A DNA stretch of 5,115 bases, from the NCBI GenBank assembly GCA_041623475.1, contig JBFJWU010000266.1, forward strand, positions 1-5,115, read 5' to 3'. The position numbers and the translations under genes are program-made. Below are positions 1-4,646 of this stretch, in pieces. The DNA is from JBFJWU01 sp041623475 [NCBI: bacterium]. GTDB lineage: Bacteria > J088. Positions within the stretch are counted from its first letter, which is position 1. Each line of letters begins with the position of its first letter. The notes under the pieces are model-generated. The model had not been told where the DNA came from. It did no database searches and was given only the letters and a program-made list of their open reading frames with translations.

Positions 1-100
1 CACGCCCCGGCGAACCGCCGGAACTTTGCCAAAGGACAATACCAGTGCCTGCAACCGCAAGCGCTAATGCCAGTCGTGTTGTTTTACGCCGTAACAACAT
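1..100 (-). CDS. N-terminal fragment of an exported or membrane-anchored protein, cut by the window edge
   Basis: Reading leftward from an ATG at 100-98 gives 33 uninterrupted codons to the window edge. The peptide begins MLLRRKTTRLALALAVAGTG and continues IVLWQSSGGSPGR. A basic n-region (RRKTTR) followed by a hydrophobic stretch of about 15 residues (LALALAVAGTGIVLW) and a small polar tail is the pattern of a Sec signal peptide or a single N-terminal membrane anchor. The start is well supported: GGAGG lies at 110-106 with a 5-nt spacer, and a perfect TATAAT lies at 162-157. The gene is transcribed divergently from the response regulator. The mature domain is outside the window, so the function cannot be named. 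I am fairly sure that this is a real gene start because promoter, ribosome site and signal sequence agree. Confidence 0.72.
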   Translation of the reverse strand, partial: MLLRRKTTRLALALAVAGTGIVLWQSSGGSPGR

Positions 101-116
101 GTATGCCTCCACACAG

Positions 117-145
117 GTTTTCCAAACAGTCCCGGAAAACGGGAC
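117..145 (-). promoter_or_regulatory. Overlapping inverted repeats in the leader of the left-edge gene
   Basis: Two perfect inverted repeats share sequence. Read as minus-strand RNA, GUCCCG (145-140) can pair with CGGGAC (134-129) around a 5-nt loop. Alternatively GUUUUCC (140-134) can pair with GGAAAAC (123-117) around a 10-nt loop. The two pairings use the same bases at 134-140, so they exclude each other. They lie between the TATAAT box and the GGAGG site, where an operator or a leader switch would act. No T-run follows either stem, so neither is a terminator. The function is inferred only from position and symmetry. Confidence 0.35.
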
Positions 146-156
146 AAAACGTAGGG

Positions 157-185
157 ATTATATTACTTTTCGCCGAAAAATGGAA
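157..185 (-). promoter_or_regulatory. Sigma-70-like promoter of the left-edge gene
   Basis: On the minus strand a perfect -10 hexamer TATAAT occupies 162-157. At 17-bp spacing the -35 position (185-180) reads TTCCAT, which matches TTGACA at only three positions, so the promoter depends on a strong -10. Transcription would begin near 150, giving a leader of about 50 nt that contains the inverted repeats at 117-145 and the GGAGG site. The -10 call is good; the -35 is weak. Confidence 0.55.
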
Positions 186-482
186 GACGTTTACTGATCG
201 ACGAACGGCCAACAGCGTGCCGGAAGTCTTGCCGACGGTCAATATTTGATTGCGATTCAGGCTTGAGTATTCCATTTGCAGACGATTAAAGCCGACTGGC
301 TGGCAAGTCACCAATCAAGCACGTCGAATAAATTCGAATCCGATAATTTGCGTTGGTGCCGTGTGTTTTTCCTGTGTGTGACCCAGTCGCGTTCGTGGAA
401 GGGCGCGATCAGAATTTTCCGGTTGCGCGTGGTCAATGGCCCAACCGCGCGAACGGATCGAATAATTTCTACAGGCAACTGT
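186..482. other. Intergenic stretch with no convincing gene
   Basis: The open frames here are short (60-110 codons). They overlap each other on both strands, lack good ribosome sites and show no recognisable motif or signal peptide. The stretch separates two divergently transcribed genes. It carries a 14-bp palindrome at 324-337 and a nested pair of 6-bp inverted repeats within 390-455, so regulatory content is possible. I see no tRNA, known riboswitch or mobile element remnant. Confidence 0.5.
324..337. repeat. 14-bp perfect palindrome, operator candidate
   Basis: TCGAAT at 324-329 and ATTCGA at 332-337 form a perfect dyad around AA. It lies in the divergent intergenic region, about 220 bp before the response regulator start and about 160 bp upstream of the left gene's -10. 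Its AT-rich centre and half-site length fit a dimeric repressor site, but no regulator is known. A chance occurrence cannot be excluded. Confidence 0.3.
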
Positions 483-510
483 TTGTTTTCGTATTCGGTA
501 GCCGTATTGT
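483..510 (+). promoter_or_regulatory. Weak candidate promoter of the response regulator gene
   Basis: TTGTTT at 483-488 and TATTGT at 505-510 are separated by 16 bp. They match the sigma-70 hexamers at three and four positions. The predicted start near 517 gives a leader of about 27 nt containing the GAGGA ribosome site at 530-534. It is the best pair immediately upstream of the gene, but it is not strong and an activator or another sigma factor may be needed. Confidence 0.3.
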
Positions 511-543
511 GTCAGCGAAACGTAAACACGAGGAATCGAAACA

Positions 544-1113
544 ATGCGTTCTTCAGATTTCAAAACCGATTCAACTCAAACCGGACTGGACGAGATCCCG
601 GGTTTTCCTGAAGCCAACCTGCGACTGGAACTCTCGGCTCTGGCTCGGGCCAATAATTCGCTGGCGGAGGCCTTGAATAAGATGACCGATACAGGACCCC
701 AAACCGAGGATCGAAAACGTGTACTGGTCGTTGACGACAGCCCGTTTATTCTGGATATCACCCGCAAAGAGCTGGAAAAGGCTGGCTACGAGGTGATGAC
801 GGTCGATCACGTCTTTATCGCCCGCACAGTCAATCAGTTCCGGCCCCATTTGATCCTGATGGATGTCAATATCCGTTCAGAGCAGGGCAATATCGTGACC
901 AGGGCCCTGCGTGAACATACGGCCGGACGGGATGCGCTGATCATCCTGTATTCCGTACTCCCAGAGGACCAGCTGGGTCCCTTGGCGGAAAGCTGCGGTG
1001 CCGACGGCTTTATCTGTAAATCCAACAATATCACGCGCATTGCGTCGCGCGTTGAACGACTGTTCAGCCTGCAGGCCGAGTCTCCGGACATCCGGAACAT
1101 GTTGATGAGCTGA
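544..1113 (+). CDS. Stand-alone response regulator (CheY-like receiver domain) with N-terminal extension
   Basis: This 189-residue protein has one receiver domain from about residue 58 to 175 and no DNA-binding or enzymatic output domain. The strand VLVVDDSPF supplies the acidic pair Asp64-Asp65. LILMDV supplies the phospho-acceptor Asp107, Ser137 (in LYS) is the Ser/Thr switch residue, and Lys159 is the conserved lysine. The usual proline after that lysine is serine here (CKSNN). A phosphorelay sensor kinase would phosphorylate Asp107 in the cytoplasm, but no kinase is in the window, so it is an orphan. Residues 1-50 are a polar, partly helical extension of unknown role. The ATG at 544 has GAGGA at 530-534, nine bases upstream. 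An internal ATG at 682 has GGAGG at 666-670 and would give a 143-residue protein of usual CheY-like length. I prefer 544 because the extension reads like coding sequence. The gene ends in its own terminator. Confidence 0.88.
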   Translation: MRSSDFKTDSTQTGLDEIPGFPEANLRLELSALARANNSLAEALNKMTDTGPQTEDRKRVLVVDDSPFILDITRKELEKAGYEVMTVDHVFIARTVNQFRPHLILMDVNIRSEQGNIVTRALREHTAGRDALIILYSVLPEDQLGPLAESCGADGFICKSNNITRIASRVERLFSLQAESPDIRNMLMS

Positions 1114-1134
1114 CGACAAGCCCCCAACAGCCAC

Positions 1135-1175
1135 GGGGCCTTGCAAAGCTGCACCTGGAGGTGGGGCAAGGCCCC
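1135..1175 (+). repeat. Long inverted repeat in the 3' region of the response regulator transcript
   Basis: GGGGCCTTGC (1135-1144) is perfectly complementary to GCAAGGCCCC (1166-1175). Inside the 21-nt loop, CACC (1152-1155) can pair with GGTG (1160-1163), giving a stacked hairpin. It begins 22 nt after the stop codon. No T-run follows, so it is not itself a terminator. It may stabilise the mRNA 3' end or form part of a small RNA ending at 1254. The fold is seen in the sequence; the function is inferred. Confidence 0.5.
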
Positions 1176-1225
1176 AGGGCAGGCCGACGGCGATTCTCCG
1201 CGCAATTTGATCCCGCCGGCCATCC

Positions 1226-1254
1226 AGCCCCCTTCCATTGGAAGGGGGCTTTTT
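1226..1254 (+). terminator. Intrinsic terminator after the response regulator gene
   Basis: AGCCCCCTTCC (1226-1236) pairs perfectly with GGAAGGGGGCT (1240-1250) around a 3-nt ATT loop. This 11-bp GC-rich stem runs into five T residues (1250-1254), a textbook rho-independent terminator. It lies 112 nt after the response regulator stop and 57 nt before msrB, so it separates the two genes. The reverse strand has only weak A/T after the stem, so it acts mainly on the plus strand. Confidence 0.9.
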
Positions 1255-1311
1255 CTGTGCAGGTTGAATATTGTATGTTACGCTCACAAACAGGAATCCG
1301 GGAGGGCCGCG

Positions 1312-1704
1312 ATGAGCGATGAAGAACTGAGCAAACGACTGACTGAACTGCAGTTCCAGGTAACCCAGGAACAGGGAACAGAACGACCATTTACCGGCGA
1401 ACACTGGGACCGTAAAGACCACGGCACCTATTCCTGTATTGTCTGCGGCGAGCCGTTGTTCAGTTCCGACACCAAATTTGACAGCGGTACAGGGTGGCCC
1501 AGCTTCTGGCAACCGGTTGATAACGCCAAGGTGGGCGAGAACCGTGATGCCAGTCACGGGATGGTTCGCACCGAAATCCACTGCGGCAGTTGCAGCGCCC
1601 ACCTGGGCCACGTGTTCCCTGACGGGCCACAACCGACCGGACTTCGGTATTGCATCAATTCGGCATCGCTTGACTTTGACAACGAGGATTCAGGCACGAG
1701 CTAA
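1312..1704 (+). CDS. msrB: Peptide-methionine (R)-S-oxide reductase MsrB, zinc-binding
   Basis: This 130-residue cytosolic enzyme reduces the R epimer of methionine sulfoxide in proteins, repairing oxidative damage. It is a single full-length SelR/MsrB domain. The zinc site is the two CxxC pairs Cys42/Cys45 (CIVC) and Cys91/Cys94 (CGSC). The catalytic cysteine is Cys114 in RYCINSAS, and [14 protein letters not shown] is the family signature. The position usually occupied by the resolving cysteine (SGCGWPSF in E. coli MsrB) is Thr60 here (SGTGWPSF). No sixth cysteine exists in the protein, so it should be a 1-Cys type. The ATG at 1312 has GGAGG at 1301-1305 with a 6-nt spacer; the frame stays open upstream to about 1141, but that part covers the terminator and lacks homology. 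The gene follows a strong terminator, so it needs its own promoter within 1255-1300. I found no good hexamer pair there. It converges on yhhQ with a 7-bp gap. Confidence 0.96.
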   Translation: MSDEELSKRLTELQFQVTQEQGTERPFTGEHWDRKDHGTYSCIVCGEPLFSSDTKFDSGTGWPSFWQPVDNAKVGENRDASHGMVRTEIHCGSCSAHLGHVFPDGPQPTGLRYCINSASLDFDNEDSGTS

Positions 1705-1711
1705 TTCCCTG

Positions 1712-2392
1712 TCAAACGGTGCCTTCCAAAGCTTCTCTTCGTTTCGTCTCGGCAATGATGTCCTCGCCCATGATCGCGCCAATGTACATGAACGGCGTAT
1801 CAACCGCGGCAACAAGGATCTTGAATACGTAGCCACAGACAATAGCCCAGACGATATCTTCTGTGGCCCAGACACCCACAAACAAGATTGACACAACTGC
1901 GGTTGTATCCACCAACTGACTGAGCATCGTCGAAAAATTATTGCGCAGCCACAGGTGTTTACCGTCAGTCAGGTCCTTCCAGAAATGGTAAACCCGGACA
2001 TCAATAAACTGGGCGGCCAGGTACGCAACCATGCTGGCAAAGATCGCCCGTGTACTGCTGCCAAATACCGCTACGTAGTGGTCCTGGATTTCCGGACCCT
2101 GCAAATGGGAAACGGGTACAACGCGGCCAATTTGCAGAATAATGACCATGTACAAACTGATGACAAATCCGGCAAGAACCACCATATTGGCTCGTTTTCG
2201 ACCATACAATTCGCTGATCAGGTCCGTGCAGAGGAATGTGACTGGATACGGGATAATGCCGACGCTCAGAGTCGCCAACCCGACAAATGGCAGCTCTACA
2301 TCAAAGAACTTGAACACCAGGCTGTTGGCGATCACCAGACTGGCCAGGAAGATGCCTGACAGAATCATGAATAGCAGTTCGTAGCGTTTCAT
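1712..2392 (-). CDS. yhhQ: YhhQ-type queuosine precursor transporter (VUT family)
   Basis: This 226-residue inner-membrane protein has about six hydrophobic segments (roughly residues 5-27, 37-57, 69-92, 113-131, 153-175 and 179-205). Family signatures are clear: PYPVTFLCTDLISE (48-61) followed by YGRKRA (63-68), and QFIDVRVYHFWKDLT (128-142) followed by GKHLWLRNN (144-152), STMLSQLVDT (154-163) and a late VDTPFMY (197-203). Length matches E. coli YhhQ. The family imports queuosine precursors (preQ0 or preQ1) for tRNA wobble-base modification, so this organism may salvage the precursor; no tgt or queuosine biosynthesis gene is nearby. The start at 2392 is the only plausible one because a stop lies three codons upstream. 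No good Shine-Dalgarno precedes it. A -10-like GATAAA (2403-2398) ends 5 nt before the ATG, so a leaderless or very short leader mRNA is possible. Confidence 0.94.
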   Translation of the reverse strand: MKRYELLFMILSGIFLASLVIANSLVFKFFDVELPFVGLATLSVGIIPYPVTFLCTDLISELYGRKRANMVVLAGFVISLYMVIILQIGRVVPVSHLQGPEIQDHYVAVFGSSTRAIFASMVAYLAAQFIDVRVYHFWKDLTDGKHLWLRNNFSTMLSQLVDTTAVVSILFVGVWATEDIVWAIVCGYVFKILVAAVDTPFMYIGAIMGEDIIAETKRREALEGTV

Positions 2393-2437
2393 CGATCTTT
2401 ATCATTCAACATCTGGCCCGCCATCGCCAGCAATCAC

Positions 2438-2466
2438 TTGAAATTCATACGGATGACCCACAGAAT
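2438..2466 (+). promoter_or_regulatory. Candidate promoter giving a leaderless monooxygenase mRNA
   Basis: TTGAAA (2438-2443) matches the -35 consensus at five of six positions and CAGAAT (2461-2466) matches the -10 at four of six, with an optimal 17-bp spacer. Only six bases separate the -10 box from the GTG at 2473, so transcription would start at or next to the first codon. This agrees with the absence of a Shine-Dalgarno sequence. The box lies in the 80-bp divergent gap shared with yhhQ. Confidence 0.45.
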
Positions 2467-2472
2467 GGTCCT

Positions 2473-3777
2473 GTGAGCAAAGCCCGCATATCATTGTTCT
2501 GGATTGCGATTGCTGCGATCGGGTCTGCCGGTTGTGACCCACAGACCGCCGGCGAACCCGTTACATATCACGGAGCAGCGCGAAAGATCCTGGACGAGAA
2601 ATGCGTAAGCTGCCACTACCCTGGATCAGTCGCACCTATGTCCCTGACAACCTATTCGGAGGCCGCAGCATTCAGGGATGCGATCGAGTTCCAGGTGGAA
2701 TCCGGCGAAATGCCCCCGTGGCCCCCCAGTAATACCTGCAATACGTACAAGCACGACCGATCGTTGACCCAGCACGAAAAAGATACTCTGCTGAACTGGG
2801 CGCGCCAGGGCGCACCGCAAGGAATCAGGCCGGTTACTCCGGTCACACCAACTGATTTCGGTGCGTCTGGCCTGAGCCGCGTTGACCTGACCGTTACAAT
2901 GCCGACAGAATACACACCGGTGCCGTTTTCCAGCCCTTACGATGACCAGCGTTGCATTCTTGTCGACTGGCCGCTGACCACAACGATGTACGTCAAGGGC
3001 ATGGAAGTCATTCCCGGCAATGAGCGGATTGTCCACCACGTTGCCGTCCTGACAGTTGATCCTGAAAACGTCGACAAATTTGAAGCACTGGATGCCGCCG
3101 AGGACGGTCCGGGCTGGTCCTGTTATTCCGGCATTGGCGAGAACATTGACGGTGGCCTGGGTGGCTGGACCCCGGGAATGCGCGCCGTCGAGCTACCTGC
3201 CCACATGGGCCGGGAAATGAGACCAGGCAGCAAGATTCTGCTGCATATGCACTACAATTTGTTGTTTGCCAATTCCGGCCCCGACCAGACATCGCTGCGG
3301 TTCAAACTTGACGATGCCCCCGGTGGGTTTGCGTTTACAACACCAGTTGCCCGTCCGGAATGGTTGGGCGGAAAAATGCCGATCAAGGCTGGAGATCCGC
3401 ACAAGACGTACAGTTTTGAGTGGGAACCGACAATGCTGATCGGACCGTTCGGCTCGATCCGCTTCTACAACGCCAACATCCACATGCACCAGCTGGGCAA
3501 AAGCGCGCGATTGGAAATTCGGCGTCAGGACGGAACAACTGACTGCCTTCTCGATATACCTAGGTGGAACTTCCTTTGGGAAAACGAATTCTGGTTTGAG
3601 GAAGTCCAGGAGATCCGCAAAGGCGACAAGTTGTACGTCGAATGCGTATTCGACAACTCAGCCGAAAACCAGCCTGTGGTCAACGGGACGCAGCTGGAAC
3701 CCCAGGATATCAACTGGGGTGGCAATGCCCCCAACGAAATGTGTGCGGGGCTGTTGCTGAGCGTGGTTGGATTTTGA
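2473..3777 (+). CDS. Lipoprotein fusing a cytochrome c domain to a copper type II (PHM/DBH-like) monooxygenase
   Basis: This 434-residue protein starts with a signal peptide and lipobox-like SAGC, giving lipid-anchored Cys21; Asp at +2 could retain it in the inner membrane under the E. coli Lol rule. Residues about 30-115 form a small cytochrome c domain with Cys44-Val-Ser-Cys47-His48 for heme and Met80 in GEMPPWPP as a likely distal ligand. Residues about 135-434 match the two-domain copper monooxygenase fold. The CuH site is predicted as His188-His189 (IVHHVAV) and His260 (MHYN). The CuM site is His337/His339 (IHMHQLGK, like HTHHLGK of PHM) and Met423 (NEMC). All canonical ligands are thus present, so an active oxygenase in the periplasm is plausible; the substrate is unknown. 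The heme domain could deliver electrons in place of, or together with, ascorbate. The start is a GTG without Shine-Dalgarno sequence; no better in-frame ATG exists upstream. It converges on the coiled-coil lipoprotein gene across 15 bp. Confidence 0.9.
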   Translation: MSKARISLFWIAIAAIGSAGCDPQTAGEPVTYHGAARKILDEKCVSCHYPGSVAPMSLTTYSEAAAFRDAIEFQVESGEMPPWPPSNTCNTYKHDRSLTQHEKDTLLNWARQGAPQGIRPVTPVTPTDFGASGLSRVDLTVTMPTEYTPVPFSSPYDDQRCILVDWPLTTTMYVKGMEVIPGNERIVHHVAVLTVDPENVDKFEALDAAEDGPGWSCYSGIGENIDGGLGGWTPGMRAVELPAHMGREMRPGSKILLHMHYNLLFANSGPDQTSLRFKLDDAPGGFAFTTPVARPEWLGGKMPIKAGDPHKTYSFEWEPTMLIGPFGSIRFYNANIHMHQLGKSARLEIRRQDGTTDCLLDIPRWNFLWENEFWFEEVQEIRKGDKLYVECVFDNSAENQPVVNGTQLEPQDINWGGNAPNEMCAGLLLSVVGF

Positions 3778-3792
3778 GGCAAGCCTGCCAGG

Positions 3793-4458
3793 TCATTGCG
3801 ATAGCAGGACAAACTCAAACACGTTGAACGGATCATTGCACGGCGTTGCGACAAAGGCAACGTCGTACTCATTCCGCTCGACAATATCCAGGCACAGGCT
3901 CGCGTCAGGATCGTCCGCGATCGCAAACATCCTGCTGCCGATTTCCTCGACTTCGTAAACAACGGATGGATCGTCTGCGGTCAGCGATCCACGCAGGACC
4001 GGTGGATCATCCAGTACGAGTTCAAGGACTCCTGTATCCCGTTCATTTCGAATATCCAGTCCGGATGCCCGCAACACGACCGGGCCCGTATCAACAGCCG
4101 GTTGTTGGCCAACGACAGGCGCAAATCGACGCTCAACAGTCGCCTCTAGTCGATCCTGTCGATACCGGATTTGCTGTTGTTCCTCATGTGTTTCCTGAAC
4201 AGACTCGGACAGGATGTTAAAGCCGTCTCCCATTTGCTCCAGAACCACTTCCTGGTTCGACTGTCGGGTTTCCACCCACTCGATTCGATGGGAGACCGCG
4301 CTGACCGAACTGGAAAATCGCAAGGTATCACTAACCTGCTTTTGCTCAACTCTTCCGACCTTCCGGTCCACCTTCTGGAGATCCTCGACCTTGGCGTAAT
4401 CCTCGCAGGCCGGTGCGAAAAAGAGTGTCAGCATTACCATTGCGGCTCGGAAGGTCAT
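3793..4458 (-). CDS. Predicted coiled-coil lipoprotein of unknown function
   Basis: I do not recognise a named family in this 221-residue protein. Residues 1-17 are a short signal peptide ending FAPAC, so Cys18 could be lipidated after signal peptidase II cleavage, although the lipobox (APAC) is not ideal. Residues about 22-110 are polar and rich in E, Q, R, V and L with few prolines or glycines, as in an alpha-helical coiled coil (for example VEDLQKVDRKVGRVEQKQV). A linker rich in proline and glycine follows (about 113-127). Residues 128-221 look like a compact beta-rich domain with Cys189 and Cys207, which could form a disulfide. It presumably acts in the periplasm or on a membrane face. 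No Shine-Dalgarno is visible; a -10-like TAAAAT (4471-4466) ends 7 nt before the ATG. The gene converges on the heme-copper lipoprotein and may be functionally linked, but that is inference. Confidence 0.72.
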   Translation of the reverse strand: MTFRAAMVMLTLFFAPACEDYAKVEDLQKVDRKVGRVEQKQVSDTLRFSSSVSAVSHRIEWVETRQSNQEVVLEQMGDGFNILSESVQETHEEQQQIRYRQDRLEATVERRFAPVVGQQPAVDTGPVVLRASGLDIRNERDTGVLELVLDDPPVLRGSLTADDPSVVYEVEEIGSRMFAIADDPDASLCLDIVERNEYDVAFVATPCNDPFNVFEFVLLSQ

Positions 4459-4465
4459 GCCCGTT

Positions 4466-4471
4466 ATTTTA
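4466..4471 (-). promoter_or_regulatory. -10-like box immediately before the coiled-coil lipoprotein start
   Basis: TAAAAT on the minus strand (4471-4466) matches TATAAT at five of six positions. Seven bases separate it from the ATG at 4458. No good -35 lies 16-18 bp upstream, so the promoter is uncertain. If used, the transcript would begin at or one base before the start codon, again implying a leaderless mRNA. Confidence 0.3.
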
Positions 4472-4493
4472 CTGGGCGGACCGAAAACAGCTT

Positions 4494-4507
4494 GGTCGCC
4501 GGTGACC
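4494..4507. repeat. Imperfect palindrome abutting the Hsp20 promoter
   Basis: GGTCGCCGGTGACC is a 14-bp palindrome broken only at its fifth and tenth positions. It ends two bases before the TTGACA box of the small heat shock gene, where an activator or repressor would bind. It also sits upstream of the divergent lipoprotein gene. The symmetry is visible; the binding role is inferred. Confidence 0.3.
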
Positions 4508-4509
4508 CC

Positions 4510-4537
4510 TTGACAATCGTGGGCCCGTGCTTATATT
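4510..4537 (+). promoter_or_regulatory. Strong sigma-70-like promoter of the small heat shock gene
   Basis: TTGACA (4510-4515) is a perfect -35 and TATATT (4532-4537) matches the -10 at five of six positions, with a 16-bp spacer. Transcription should begin near 4544, giving a leader of about 100 nt. I see no sigma-32 signature (a CCCCAT-type -10 box), so heat control, if any, may act on the leader or through the neighbouring palindrome. Confidence 0.7.
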
Positions 4538-4615
4538 TCCTAGCAACAGGGAATAACAATCCGGCCGACCCGGGATCGTTTCGGAAAGAAGCCCTGAACG
4601 GTATTAATTGAATCG

Positions 4616-4628
4616 GGGCATTGCGCCC
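4616..4628 (+). promoter_or_regulatory. Small hairpin just upstream of the Hsp20 ribosome site
   Basis: GGGC (4616-4619) pairs with GCCC (4625-4628) around a 5-nt loop. It ends five bases before the AAAGGAG site. TTGC in its loop (4621-4624) could instead pair with GCAA (4632-4635) overlapping the ribosome site. This recalls small heat shock leaders that act as RNA thermometers, but I find no real anti-Shine-Dalgarno helix or ROSE/fourU motif, so the assignment is weak. Confidence 0.2.
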
Positions 4629-4646
4629 AAAGCAAAGGAGCAGATT

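Noticed and set aside
84-563. Two consecutive minus-strand frames (315-563 and 84-314) that could be one broken gene
   Set aside because: They share a frame split by a stop at 315-317, but show no motif, no ribosome site and unnatural composition. The left part overlaps the better-supported gene start and promoter at 98-162.
276-676. Plus-strand frames of about 110 codons upstream of and into the response regulator
   Set aside because: They lack ribosome sites and recognisable content and overlap the receiver gene in other frames.
1141-1311. Upstream extension of msrB
   Set aside because: The frame is open but begins at TTG, crosses the hairpin and terminator and encodes no MsrB homology. 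The ATG at 1312 has GGAGG at proper spacing.
877-1632. 251-codon open frame on the minus strand
   Set aside because: It lies antisense to the response regulator and msrB, crosses the terminator, has no family motif and is explained as a shadow of well-supported plus-strand genes.
3777-3790. Bidirectional terminator between the monooxygenase and the lipoprotein
   Set aside because: AGGCAAGCCT and GGCA/TGCC are symmetric, but the stems are only 4 bp and no T-run follows on either strand.
4510-4545. Sigma-32 heat shock promoter
   Set aside because: The -35 could fit either sigma factor, but no CCCCAT-like -10 box occurs at 13-15 bp spacing, whereas a TATATT box fits sigma-70.
4171-4611. 146-codon plus-strand frame
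   Set aside because: It is antisense to the coiled-coil lipoprotein and runs through the Hsp20 promoter and leader. The minus-strand reading has a signal peptide and coil pattern, so it is preferred.
4608-4646. TTG start 13 codons upstream of hsp20
   Set aside because: The AAAGGAG site lies after this TTG and serves the ATG at 4647. The added residues do not look like an Hsp20 N-terminus.
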